Assembly (NCBI GenBank): GCA_963621575.1
Contig: CAVFEH010000007.1
Span: 31,103-95,102 of the forward strand
DNA from: UBA1724 sp963621575
Lineage (GTDB): Bacteria; Verrucomicrobiota; Lentisphaeria; Oligosphaerales; Oligosphaeraceae
Direction of reading: 5' to 3'
Length of the DNA: 64,000 nucleotides
The notes under the pieces: generated by a model
What the model was told of the DNA's origin: nothing
Database searches by the model: none
What the model saw: the letters and a program-made list of their open reading frames with translations, nothing else
Translations under genes and position numbers: made by a program
Shown here: piece after piece, positions 16,977-24,791 of the stretch
How the letters are laid out: every line of letters starts with the position of its first letter
Position numbering within the stretch: the first letter of the stretch is position 1

Positions 16977-17429
16977 GTGAAAGAGCATAGAATGCCAGAG
17001 AGATTGCGCCAGGAGGATCCGGTCCAGGAGGTCGCCAAGGACCTGCGGGAGTTCCGGAAAGACAACAAATTGACCGTGGACGAGATGGCGGCGTTGTTGC
17101 GTGTAAGCCGCCACGCCATCGTGAAGTGGGAGAAGGGGGATTGTCCCCGCAGCCAGCACCGCAGCCGCGCGGCGCTGCTGGCATTCCGTGAAATCCAAAG
17201 GAGCCCCGACGCCCTGCAGCACGTCCGGCTCCTCCATCTGCGCGCACTCTGCACCTGGCGTCTGAATGACGTCGCACAAGGGATCCGGGAGGATGCCACG
17301 AGGCTCCTGGAGATCACTCCTTCGCCGGAACGCCTCCTGAAACGGCTGCGGGCGCTGCTGGAGAAAAATGCGCGGAAGCTCCTGGCGCACCTCGCGGAGG
17401 ACGCCGGAAGTCGGGAGGCAGACGCATGA
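16977..17429 (+). CDS. HTH (XRE-like) protein, paralogue 1
   Basis: A 150-aa protein with a Cro/C1-type helix-turn-helix at residues about 22-55 (KLTVDEMAALLRVSRHAIVK then WEKG). The rest is alpha-helical and contains TPSPERLLKRLRALLEKN, which has a counterpart in paralogue 2. The GTG start at 16977 is chosen because AAGGAGGA lies 5 bases upstream; an ATG at 16992 is the alternative. The stop overlaps the next start by 4 bases (ATGA), implying translational coupling. No partner enzyme is visible, so it could be a regulator or a DNA-binding component of an unknown system. Confidence 0.75.
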   Translation: MKEHRMPERLRQEDPVQEVAKDLREFRKDNKLTVDEMAALLRVSRHAIVKWEKGDCPRSQHRSRAALLAFREIQRSPDALQHVRLLHLRALCTWRLNDVAQGIREDATRLLEITPSPERLLKRLRALLEKNARKLLAHLAEDAGSREADA

Positions 17430-17866
17430 CCAAGGCCACACGAGACAACGAAGGAGAGCGCATCTCCGCCGCGCTAAAGGACTTCCGCAGACACCACGAT
17501 CTCTCGTTGTCGGAGATGGCGCAGTTGCTGAATGTGAACCGGACGACCCTCTCCAACTGGGAGAAGGCCTCCCATCGGACGCACCACGAACGCACCCGCT
17601 CCTTCTTCGCCTCCCTGGAGACCCTGGAGGAGAATCCCGTTGCCCAAGAACGTCTGCGGCTGCTTCTGCTGCGCTCGTCCCGGTCCCTCCTGCCGGATTC
17701 ACAACTCCAGTCAATGCTTCCCCGGGCCCTGCAGATCTTCCGGCTCTCGCCCTCCCCCCGGCGCCTGGTGGAAAGCCTCCACGCGTTCCTGCAACGCAGC
17801 GTGCAAAAACACCGCCCCCTCCTATTGTCCGTGGATTTGGATGGCGACCCGCAGACGCCGTCATGA
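17426..17866 (+). CDS. HTH (XRE-like) protein, paralogue 2
   Basis: A 146-aa protein with helix-turn-helix at residues about 12-47 (LSLSEMAQLLNVNRTTLSN then WEK). The C-terminal segment RLSPSPRRLVESLHAFLQRS parallels paralogue 1, so the two share both domains and probably arose by duplication. The ATG overlaps the stop of paralogue 1. The ribosome site is GGGAGG, 7 bases upstream. Function unknown beyond predicted DNA binding. Confidence 0.75.
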   Translation: MTKATRDNEGERISAALKDFRRHHDLSLSEMAQLLNVNRTTLSNWEKASHRTHHERTRSFFASLETLEENPVAQERLRLLLLRSSRSLLPDSQLQSMLPRALQIFRLSPSPRRLVESLHAFLQRSVQKHRPLLLSVDLDGDPQTPS

Positions 17867-18035
17867 ACGTGGGTCCGGGCGTCTTCGGGATTCTTTCGGA
17901 ATTTCCGCAAAGAAATGGAAATCCCGCCGGCGGCGTCCTTTCCCGGGGGGCGCCGGGTATATTCGCTTTTCCCGACGGACGATGATTCGCCGGGCCTTGC
18001 CAGACAATCCCCCCCTTTGACCACGGAGTCCCCCC

Positions 18036-18527
18036 ATGTCCCAGGAAGAAGACGCGCACACGACCAATGCCCCTGCATTTGATGGAGAATTCACGGAGTC
18101 CTTCCGCCGGCAGCTGCACACCCGGCGAGAGGACCTGGGCCTGACCCTGGACGAATTGGGCGGACTCATCCACGTGGAGGGTTCCACCCTCCGGAAATGG
18201 GAGTCGGGACACACCCTGCGGTGCCGTGCAAAGTTCATCCGGCGCATCCGGCACTTCCTGGACGGCGAATACGACCACGTGGCACGCGCCCGAAAGACAG
18301 ATCCCCTCGCCGCAACGCCCCCTACCCGGCAGGAGGCGCTCCAACGGGAAGAACTCCCCCTCCTCCAATGCCTGGACCAGGCGGCAGCCCTCTACCACCT
18401 CTGCAAAACAAAACCCAGCCTGCGGCAGAAACTCCTGGAGCGCCTCCAGGACGCCATCCGGCAAGAGGCGGATTGCCTGCAAAGCGCCATCGGACAAAAC
18501 CATCCCCGGGAACACTCCGCCGGATAG
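18036..18527 (+). CDS. HTH (XRE-like) protein, paralogue 3
   Basis: A 163-aa protein with an acidic 20-residue N-terminal extension and a helix-turn-helix at residues about 30-58 (LTLDELGGLIHVEGSTLRK then WESG). A helical C-terminal domain (residues 105-155) includes KPSLRQKLLERLQDAIRQE, loosely like paralogues 1 and 2. It is separated from paralogue 2 by 169 bases holding a TATATT (17958-17963), so it may have its own promoter. A hairpin follows 10 bases after the stop. Confidence 0.72.
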   Translation: MSQEEDAHTTNAPAFDGEFTESFRRQLHTRREDLGLTLDELGGLIHVEGSTLRKWESGHTLRCRAKFIRRIRHFLDGEYDHVARARKTDPLAATPPTRQEALQREELPLLQCLDQAAALYHLCKTKPSLRQKLLERLQDAIRQEADCLQSAIGQNHPREHSAG

Positions 18528-18536
18528 CGGACACCC

Positions 18537-18563
18537 GACGCAAGACGGCCGCCGCCTTGCGTC
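18537..18563 (+). terminator. Hairpin after HTH paralogue 3 (no T-run)
   Basis: Perfect 8-base arms GACGCAAG (18537-18544) and CTTGCGTC (18556-18563). The T-run of an intrinsic terminator is missing, so it may only stabilise the 3' end. Confidence 0.4.
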
Positions 18564-18690
18564 CATCCCGGCGGAGTGCCGTGGAAGAGTGCCTGAACGC
18601 CCCGGAATCCCGACAATGCCACCGGTGCCCAATGCAGTGGCGGTTCCCGTGCCCGTTCGTCCCGCCAACGCCCGTCTGGCGCCAAACCAA

Positions 18691-19443
18691 CTACCTGCCC
18701 AGCAACCCGGCCAGCAATTGGCGGATGTCGTCCGGTTTCCTGCGGATTCCTTGCTGTTCGAGGTCGTTGCGGGAAATACTCAAGCGTTGTAGAAAAACCT
18801 CCATCTCCACCGAAATCGCCTCCGGCAAGACGATGCGTGCATCAGGGGACAGCATGGTGCACAAACGAAGGACATCGCTGCGGTGTTTCTTCACGTCCCT
18901 GGAATCGACATGCTCGCCACGTTCCCTGCGTTCAGACAAATCCATCCAGGCTTTTGCCTTCAGAACAATCAGCGCCGCAGGCGTCAGAAGCGAAACCCCG
19001 TCCAGAATCGTCCTGTTGGAGAGCATCAGGGAATAGTAATCATCGTCAAGGAGAATGGCCGACAGGCTTGAAACCTCATCAAAAAATGGAATCGGCACAA
19101 GCCCATGGAGCTCCGCATCACCGAACACGTCTGGCCTCCTGGCGAACAGTTCAAGCATCTCGGGATACCCTTCGGATGCGGGACTCCGGAAACGGTAGAA
19201 ATTTCTCGTTCCATCGGCTTTCTCCCGAATCTGGTACCCGCCAAGGCGTATGAAATCCCAGAACCTTCTGCCGAATGCAACGGTAAGCACCTCGACACAA
19301 AGCACAATGTCGAGGTCATGAGTGGCACGGAACGGGAACGGGGTCAGCGACATCTGGACATCGCACGCCGCACCGCCAATGAGAATATACTGATTCTCCA
19401 TGCCGGAAAAATGCTTGCGGAACACATCCAGGCCTTTCATCAT
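18691..19443 (-). CDS. Nucleotidyltransferase, AbiEii-like toxin candidate
   Basis: A 250-aa protein with the nucleotidyltransferase signature: LIGGAACDVQ followed by THDLDIVL, giving the Gly-Gly and Asp-x-Asp metal site, and an ALIVLKAKAWMDL segment typical of this branch. AbiEii-family proteins transfer nucleotides to target RNAs or proteins and act as toxins in type IV-like toxin-antitoxin or abortive infection pairs. The start is the first of two adjacent ATG codons and overlaps the stop of the upstream gene by 4 bases, so the two proteins are translationally coupled. Alternative: a housekeeping-like DUF nucleotidyltransferase with no toxin role. Confidence 0.75.
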   Translation of the reverse strand: MMKGLDVFRKHFSGMENQYILIGGAACDVQMSLTPFPFRATHDLDIVLCVEVLTVAFGRRFWDFIRLGGYQIREKADGTRNFYRFRSPASEGYPEMLELFARRPDVFGDAELHGLVPIPFFDEVSSLSAILLDDDYYSLMLSNRTILDGVSLLTPAALIVLKAKAWMDLSERRERGEHVDSRDVKKHRSDVLRLCTMLSPDARIVLPEAISVEMEVFLQRLSISRNDLEQQGIRRKPDDIRQLLAGLLGR

Positions 19444-20381
19444 AACACCTCTTTCATCATTTCATCCAAACAAAGCTGGACACGATCATCCTTGTCATCT
19501 TTCAGGGCCAGCCAAAGCGAGAACGGATCAACGCCCCCGTCGGATATTGCAAAGGGAGGATAGTTCCACAGTTCCAGGCGCACGGGAGCGTCTGCAAGCG
19601 GAATCTCTGCCTGCCGCAGACGCGAATAATCCGTATGAAACGCCGCCACTTCACGCCATTCAGGCGGATTCAGCATGCTCCGCATGGCAAGCGCTTCCGT
19701 CCCCGAAGGGACAGCCACAAGTCCACGGGGCAGTTTTTCAACGCCGACAATGCGCCTGCAGGGAGAGTGCAGCCTGTCCCTGATGTCCTCCCACTGTGCG
19801 GAACGGTCGCCAAGAAAGAGCAGGCGACGTTCCTTGCCCTGGCGTCTCGCGGCCCCGAAGAATTCAAGTTCATCGAAGGCGCGGATTACAGTGGGCTTGG
19901 TGAAACCTGTGGCTTCCATTGCCTCCGCTATGCCGAATCCCAACGACTGGTTGTTCAGCCATTTCAAGAACAGAATCTGGCCTGCATTGCCCACAGACTC
20001 AAATGTCCGCTGTTTCTTCGTGCCGAACTCTGACAGCACGATGGCCATGAACGGCAGGTAAACCTGACGGCCGGGAATAACAAAGGGGACTTTCCTTTGC
20101 ATCAGACGCTGCCTTTCATACGCCTGCAAGCCGTTGCAGCCAAAAATAATTGTACGGCCTGTCTGCGCCGCAAGAAAACCAGCATGCTTTGCAATGGAAA
20201 CGGGCGTCAGCGACGCTTCCGGCTTCTTGACGGCCAAAAGGCAGGAATGCCCTCCAAGAGTGAAACTGTAGAAAACATAATTCCAGCCAAGAAAAGCGGG
20301 CAAACGCGTGTCCGAATACGCAGAAGCATGGATTTCCATGCCCAATGCCAATCGAAGGTAATCTGTAATTTGCCTGATCAT
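19440..20381 (-). CDS. MarR/AbiEi-like winged-helix regulator, antitoxin candidate
   Basis: A 313-aa protein. The middle region (about residues 140-190: MEATGFTKPTVIRAFDELEF) is a winged helix-turn-helix; the N-terminal part (PFVIPGRQVYLPFMAIVLSE) and the C-terminal domain match the larger regulators found beside AbiEii-like nucleotidyltransferases. In known AbiE systems the antitoxin represses its own operon by binding inverted repeats; a near-perfect palindrome overlaps the promoter 31 bases upstream of this start. That supports the toxin-antitoxin reading but does not prove it. Confidence 0.72.
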   Translation of the reverse strand: MIRQITDYLRLALGMEIHASAYSDTRLPAFLGWNYVFYSFTLGGHSCLLAVKKPEASLTPVSIAKHAGFLAAQTGRTIIFGCNGLQAYERQRLMQRKVPFVIPGRQVYLPFMAIVLSEFGTKKQRTFESVGNAGQILFLKWLNNQSLGFGIAEAMEATGFTKPTVIRAFDELEFFGAARRQGKERRLLFLGDRSAQWEDIRDRLHSPCRRIVGVEKLPRGLVAVPSGTEALAMRSMLNPPEWREVAAFHTDYSRLRQAEIPLADAPVRLELWNYPPFAISDGGVDPFSLWLALKDDKDDRVQLCLDEMMKEVL

Positions 20382-20411
20382 GGTCTCATTCCGCTTCTAC
20401 AGCCTGCACTG

Positions 20412-20452
20412 TTGCTTGAGTAAAATTGTAATTTAACTCGAGCAAAAATCAA
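20412..20452 (-). promoter_or_regulatory. Promoter with palindromic operator of the AbiE-like pair
   Basis: On the - strand: TTGATT (20447-20452), 16-base spacer, TACAAT (20425-20430). Inverted arms of 16 bases at 20412-20427 and 20430-20445 match at 14 positions around a 2-base centre and cover the -10 and spacer. This is the arrangement expected for autorepression by a dimeric winged-helix protein. Confidence 0.75.
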
Positions 20453-20608
20453 GAAATAAAAAGGGAAAAGATATCAGAATCATGCGGATTCCATCATAGA
20501 TTGCGCACAAACAAGGGATGCCACGCAATGCACTTCGCCTTGCAGAAGGCACAGTCCGGCTTCGTCTTCCTTCCCTGCCGGAGGAAGCGGATACACAGGT
20601 GCTTGCCA

Positions 20609-20654
20609 CAAAGCAAAAGGCGGGGCGCTGTGATGCGCTCCGCCTTTTGCTTTG
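20609..20654 (-). terminator. Terminator of the tRNA-Arg/tRNA-Phe transcript
   Basis: A long hairpin whose outer arms (CAAAGCAAAAGGCGG and its complement) are almost perfect, with a GC core and T-rich 3' side on the - strand. It begins 6 bases after tRNA-Phe. Confidence 0.8.
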
Positions 20655-20659
20655 TAAAA

Positions 20660-20735
20660 TGGTGGCAAGGGCCGGGGTCGAACCGGCGACGCAAGGATTT
20701 TCAGTCCTTCGCTCTACCAACTGAGCTACCCCGCC
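20660..20735 (-). tRNA. tRNA-Phe (GAA)
   Basis: 76 bases including an encoded CCA end. Acceptor arms GGCGGGG/CCTTGCC, T-loop TTCGACC and anticodon loop CTGAAAA give the GAA anticodon. It lies 15 bases downstream of tRNA-Arg. Confidence 0.95.
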
Positions 20736-20750
20736 TTGGGGAAAGAGGAA

Positions 20751-20827
20751 TGGTGAACCTGGAGGAGCTCGAATCCCCAACCTTCTGGTCCGTAGCCAGA
20801 CGCTCTATCCAATTGAGCTACAGGTCC
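20751..20827 (-). tRNA. tRNA-Arg (ACG)
   Basis: 77 bases with encoded CCA. Acceptor arms GGACCTG/CAGGTTC; anticodon loop CTACGGA gives ACG, which is read as ICG after deamination by TadA. Confidence 0.95.
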
Positions 20828-20962
20828 ACTGGATGGCCACGACTCTTTGCAGTCCTGACGCGAGGCATACTGTAGCCCCGCGTTTTTGGATTTCAAGTTG
20901 CCTCCGTCAAATTTCCGGAAAGAAAGCCGGGGGATTAATGGAGGTGTCGTGCGGGATGGGTG

Positions 20963-21820
20963 CTACACGCCGGAGAAGGCTGCGAAACCGCCGTCGATGG
21001 GGATCACGGTGCCGTTGACGAAACCGGCGGCCTTGTCGTCGAGGAGCCAGAGGACGGCGCCCAGGAGGTCTTCGGGAGTTCCGAAGCGTCCCATGGGGGT
21101 GTGCTTGAGGATGGTTTCGCCTCTGGGGGTGAGAGAGCCATCGGGGTTCGTGAGCATGGCGCGGTTCTGGTTGGTGACGAAGAACCCGGGGGCGATGGCG
21201 TTAACGCGGACGCCGACTTTCGCCAGGTGGGTGGCCAGCCACTGTGTGAAGTTGCTGACGGCGGCCTTTGCGCCGGAGTAGGCGGGGATCTTGGTCAGGG
21301 GCCGGAAGGCGTTCATGGAGGAGACATTCAGAATGGTGCCGTGCCCTTTCTTGACCATGTCGGCGCAGAAGACCTGGGTGGGCAGGAGAGTGCCGATGAA
21401 GTTCAGGTTGAAGACGAAGGAGATTCCGGCGGGATCCAGGTTGAAGAAATTGAACTTTCCTTCCTCGGGGTTGGTGACGTCCTCCCTGGTGGCGAACTCG
21501 CGGGAGGTGGTGCCCTTGGGGTTGTTGCCGCCGGCGCCGTTGATCAGGATATCCACGGGGCCGTAGGCCTCCAGGACCTGCTTGTGGGCCTCCTCCAGGG
21601 AGGCCTTCTCCAGCACGTTGGCCACGACGGCAATGGCCTCGCCGCCCTGGGCCTTGATGGCGTCGGCGCAGGTCTGGGCGGCCTCCGCCTTCAAGTCCAG
21701 CACGGCCACCTTGGCGCCGCAGCCGGCCACGGCCTGGGCCATGACGCCGCACAGCACACCGCCGGCGCCAGTGACCACGACCACCTTGTTCTTCAGATCC
21801 ACATTCAAGGGCAGTTCCAT
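20963..21820 (-). CDS. SDR-family oxidoreductase, mannonate/fructuronate type
   Basis: A 285-aa short-chain dehydrogenase. The nucleotide-binding TGAGGVLCG motif is near residue 20; the catalytic Ser lies in ILNVSSMNAF and the Tyr/Lys pair in AYSGAK. The INGAGGNNPKGTTS and LTNPDGSLTPRGE segments match SDRs annotated as D-mannonate oxidoreductase (recalled). That reaction interconverts fructuronate and mannonate, which fits the uxaC gene at 11383. The start at 21820 follows an AGAGGA site; the open frame runs 22 codons further up. Substrate assignment is an inference. Confidence 0.8.
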   Translation of the reverse strand: MELPLNVDLKNKVVVVTGAGGVLCGVMAQAVAGCGAKVAVLDLKAEAAQTCADAIKAQGGEAIAVVANVLEKASLEEAHKQVLEAYGPVDILINGAGGNNPKGTTSREFATREDVTNPEEGKFNFFNLDPAGISFVFNLNFIGTLLPTQVFCADMVKKGHGTILNVSSMNAFRPLTKIPAYSGAKAAVSNFTQWLATHLAKVGVRVNAIAPGFFVTNQNRAMLTNPDGSLTPRGETILKHTPMGRFGTPEDLLGAVLWLLDDKAAGFVNGTVIPIDGGFAAFSGV

Positions 21821-21905
21821 TGTCCAATTCCTCTGTTGCTCGTTGATTTGACGCGGCTGCGAACCATTCACGGGCGCCGCGCGCATGAGAGTAAAAAAAA
21901 GGGTT

Positions 21906-22754
21906 CTATGCCTCTTCGCGGGAGGCCGCCAGCAGCTGTGCGGTCTCCTGGGGCCAGAGGGCGCTGTCCGGGGTCTCCAGGATCATGGGACGGGCGTCCA
22001 GCCGGGGGTCCCTGGCCAGACGCAGGAAAGTCTCCCAGCCAAGATTGCCGTCGCCGATGGGGGCATGGCGGTCCAAATGGGACCCCAGGGCGGACCTGGT
22101 GTCATTCCAGTGCATCCCCCGGAGCATCTCCAGCCCGATGCGCTGCTGGAATTCATCCCAGAAGGCGTCCAGTCCTTCGGCAGTGGAAAGATCAATGCCG
22201 GCGGCGTAGGCGTGGCAGGTGTCGATGCAGATTCCCGTGCGACGGGGGCACGCTATCTTCTCCAGCAGAATCTGGAGTTCCTCCAGGGTATTTCCGAGGG
22301 TGCTCCCCTGCCCCGCCGTATTCTCGATGACCGCCACCGCGCTCTCCGTCTCATCCAATGCCTGGCGGACGCACGCCGCGATGTGGTTCAGAGCCTCGCC
22401 ACGATCGCCATCCAAGGCGTTTCCCGGATGGAAATTCAGCATCCGGAGCCCCAGGACCTCCACCCGGCGCAGCTCGGCGGCGAAGGCCTTCGTGGCCGCC
22501 GCGCGCTTCTCGGCAGAGGGATTCCCCAGGTTAATGAGATAGGAGTCATGGGGGAGAACCGCCTCCGCGGGGATGCCCGCCCGCCCGATGGCCTCCCGGA
22601 ACGCGGCGGACTCCGCCTCGGAAATGGGCGGCGCACTCCACTGGCGCTGGTTCTTCGTGAAAATGGCGAATCCCGTGGCGCCGCACTCCACGGCGCGGGA
22701 CACCGACAACGCAAGCCCCCCCGCAATGGAAAGATGTGGACCGATGTACTTCAT
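21906..22754 (-). CDS. nfo: Endonuclease IV (apurinic/apyrimidinic)
   Basis: A 282-aa zinc enzyme of base-excision repair that cuts 5' to abasic sites. The metal-ligand blocks are in order: PHDSYLINLGNP, NFHPGNAL, VIENTAGQGS, CIDTCHAYAAG, HWNDTRSALGSHLDRH and the C-terminal LETPD. The length is standard. The start at 22754 begins at KYIGPHLSIAGG, the conserved N-terminus; the much longer open frame upstream overlaps dapF on the same strand in another frame and is not used. Confidence 0.95.
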   Translation of the reverse strand: MKYIGPHLSIAGGLALSVSRAVECGATGFAIFTKNQRQWSAPPISEAESAAFREAIGRAGIPAEAVLPHDSYLINLGNPSAEKRAAATKAFAAELRRVEVLGLRMLNFHPGNALDGDRGEALNHIAACVRQALDETESAVAVIENTAGQGSTLGNTLEELQILLEKIACPRRTGICIDTCHAYAAGIDLSTAEGLDAFWDEFQQRIGLEMLRGMHWNDTRSALGSHLDRHAPIGDGNLGWETFLRLARDPRLDARPMILETPDSALWPQETAQLLAASREEA

Positions 22755-22848
22755 GGTGTGGAGAATTCCGGGGAGTGTGGTGGCGAAAGACTTCAGCAGG
22801 GGAGCGGGGACGGCAGTCCCCGTCCTTTCGTTTTCCCCCCGGCGCCCG

Positions 22849-23736
22849 CTATGCCAGCACCGCGTCGTAGACCCGTGCCACGGGCCCGGTGAGGGTGGCC
22901 TGGAACTCCGGAGAGAGGGAGATGACGAGGTCTCCGCCGGGCATTCTGACCGTAACGGGGGACTTGCAGCGTCCGGTTTTGACGGCGACGCCGGCGCAGG
23001 CGGTGGAGCTGGTTCCGCTGGCGAGAGTGTATCCCGCGCCGCGCTCGTAGATCTCCGCCTGGAGGGTGTGTTCGTCCAGGACATGGATGAACTGGACGTT
23101 TGCGCGATGGGGGAAAAGCGGGTGGGATTCCAGGACTGGTCCCCAGCGGAGGGCCAGTTCCCGGGTGGGGGGCTCGTCCAGCAGGACCACGCAGTGGGGA
23201 TTTCCCACGGTGGCGGCGCAGAAGAGAATCTCCTCGCCACCGGGAAGCACGAGGCGTTCCGAAAGGACCTCGCGGGGGGCGCCCGCCACGGGGATCTCGC
23301 GGCTGTCGAAGGAGACCCGTCCCATTCGCGCCTGAATGGCATCCTCGGGGTCCAGGACGCGGCATTCCACGGGGCCGCCCAGGGTGCCCAGGACGAAGGG
23401 TTCCCCGGTGCGCACCATCCCGCAGTCCCAAAGGTACCGGGAGAAGATCCGCACGCCGTTCCCGCTCTTCTCGGCCTCGCTTCCATCGGGATTGAGGATC
23501 CGGAAGGCGCAGAGGGCCTCCGAATGCTTTAACGAGTCGAAAAAGCGGGAGCCGGGAAGATAAGGGCCGTAGAGAATGCCGTCGCTGCCCAGACCGTAGT
23601 TCCGGTGGCAGATGCGGCGGACCTCCCCGGCGTCGATGGTCTCCGGGGCCGCCTCTGCGGGGCACAGCGGAATCAGGTAGTCGTTGCCCAGTCCGTGGTA
23701 TTTCCGGAAGGCGCCGGCGGACGCAGGGGCGCTCAT
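22849..23736 (-). CDS. dapF: Diaminopimelate epimerase-like protein with first catalytic Cys replaced by Ser
   Basis: A 295-aa protein of the DapF fold. It starts KYHGLGNDYLIPL and carries the two active-site blocks. The second is normal (SGTSSTACAGVAV, Cys247). The first, NPDGSEAEKSGNGVRIF, has Ser91 where DapF has the catalytic Cys of the CGNG motif. DapF interconverts LL- and meso-diaminopimelate by a two-base mechanism using both cysteines, so activity or substrate may be altered. Alternatives are another proline/amino-acid racemase-like isomerase or a variant DapF subfamily. Its ATG overlaps the stop of the TPR gene by 4 bases. Confidence 0.8.
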   Translation of the reverse strand: MSAPASAGAFRKYHGLGNDYLIPLCPAEAAPETIDAGEVRRICHRNYGLGSDGILYGPYLPGSRFFDSLKHSEALCAFRILNPDGSEAEKSGNGVRIFSRYLWDCGMVRTGEPFVLGTLGGPVECRVLDPEDAIQARMGRVSFDSREIPVAGAPREVLSERLVLPGGEEILFCAATVGNPHCVVLLDEPPTRELALRWGPVLESHPLFPHRANVQFIHVLDEHTLQAEIYERGAGYTLASGTSSTACAGVAVKTGRCKSPVTVRMPGGDLVISLSPEFQATLTGPVARVYDAVLA

Positions 23737-24572
23737 CGCCGGAATCCTCCCCGGGGGCGTCCGCCAAAGCGGTCCTGTGGGGAGACGCGGACCGGCGCGG
23801 GCTGCTCCAATCCCAGGGCATACCAGTTCTCGCCGAGCCCTGCATTGCTGAAGCGGGTCATGCGGCGGTTGGCCAGGTGCTCCCAGTTCTGGGCGATGAC
23901 GGGGTCGCCGGTCTTCTTCTTGGCCTCGTCCAGGAGAGTCACCGCCTCGGTGAGCTTGTTCTGCTTCACCAGCAGCCAGGAGTAGGTGGCGTAGCAGAGG
24001 GTGCTCTTCTCATATTTGAAGCGGGCGATATTCTTGCGGAAGACCTTGTCCAGGGCCGCCACGTCCTCGGGGGCCTTCTTCCACTGGAGGACCAGCCGCA
24101 TGCAGAGGATGGAGGGGTCCACGACCATGGCCTTCTCCAGGAAGGGCCGGGCGGCCTCGTAATCCCGGATCTGGTAGAGGAGCTGCCCCTTCATGAGGTT
24201 CACCTGGGCCATGGCCAGGGGGTTCCAGAGACGATACTTGCGGGCCTCGTCAATGGAGGGGAGGATCCGACGGACCTCTGAGGCCATCTCCTCCTCCAAC
24301 TGCGCCGCCGCCTTCGCGCCGCCCTGGCCACGCTGCGCCATCATGTTCGCCTTGGTCCGAATCCGGTTCTGCGCCGCCACCAGGTCGCTTTGCACATTGC
24401 CGAAAATCCGGCGCAGCTGACGGGCGATCCACAGGTTCACCGGAACAATCACCACCAGCGCGGCGGCCACGCCCGCCAAAATCGCCCAGCCCCAATGGCC
24501 ACCCTCGCCGGCGACGTATGTGAAGTACCCGGCGGCGAATGCCGCCACAAGGGAAAAGGAGATGATTAGCAT
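23733..24572 (-). CDS. Membrane-anchored tetratricopeptide-like protein
   Basis: A 279-aa protein. Two N-terminal membrane helices (about residues 2-19 and 26-46, with LAGVAAALVVIVPVNLWI) are followed by a helical region from about residue 115 with TPR-like pairs (LMKGQLLYQIRDYEAARPFL; YSWLLVKQNKLTEAVTLLDE). The C-terminus is Arg/Gly-rich. The start at 24572 is the ATG at the first membrane helix; the upstream in-frame 38 codons look non-coding. It is coupled to the dapF-like gene by an ATGA overlap. No specific function can be assigned; a scaffold role is plausible. Confidence 0.7.
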   Translation of the reverse strand: MLIISFSLVAAFAAGYFTYVAGEGGHWGWAILAGVAAALVVIVPVNLWIARQLRRIFGNVQSDLVAAQNRIRTKANMMAQRGQGGAKAAAQLEEEMASEVRRILPSIDEARKYRLWNPLAMAQVNLMKGQLLYQIRDYEAARPFLEKAMVVDPSILCMRLVLQWKKAPEDVAALDKVFRKNIARFKYEKSTLCYATYSWLLVKQNKLTEAVTLLDEAKKKTGDPVIAQNWEHLANRRMTRFSNAGLGENWYALGLEQPAPVRVSPQDRFGGRPRGGFRR

Positions 24573-24791
24573 AGAGGTCTTTTTTGGGAAAGGGAGGAAA
24601 GAGGAAGCGGGTGCCGCCTGCGGCGCACTTGCATCGCCCCGTCCGGCGGGAACAAGACGAGCGGAGGCCGGGGTGCGGCCGGGCACATCGCATGACTCCC
24701 GGCGGCAGAACCGCGGCCGCCGTCAAAAGAATGCGGAATTTCCGCGAAACCCCCAATCTAAACCACAAACCGCGGGCGTGCGGGCTTCGGA

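Noticed and set aside
22797..22835. Hairpin GGGGAC/GTCCCC after the dapF-like gene
   Set aside because: Short, without a T-run on the gene's strand; not strong enough to call a terminator.
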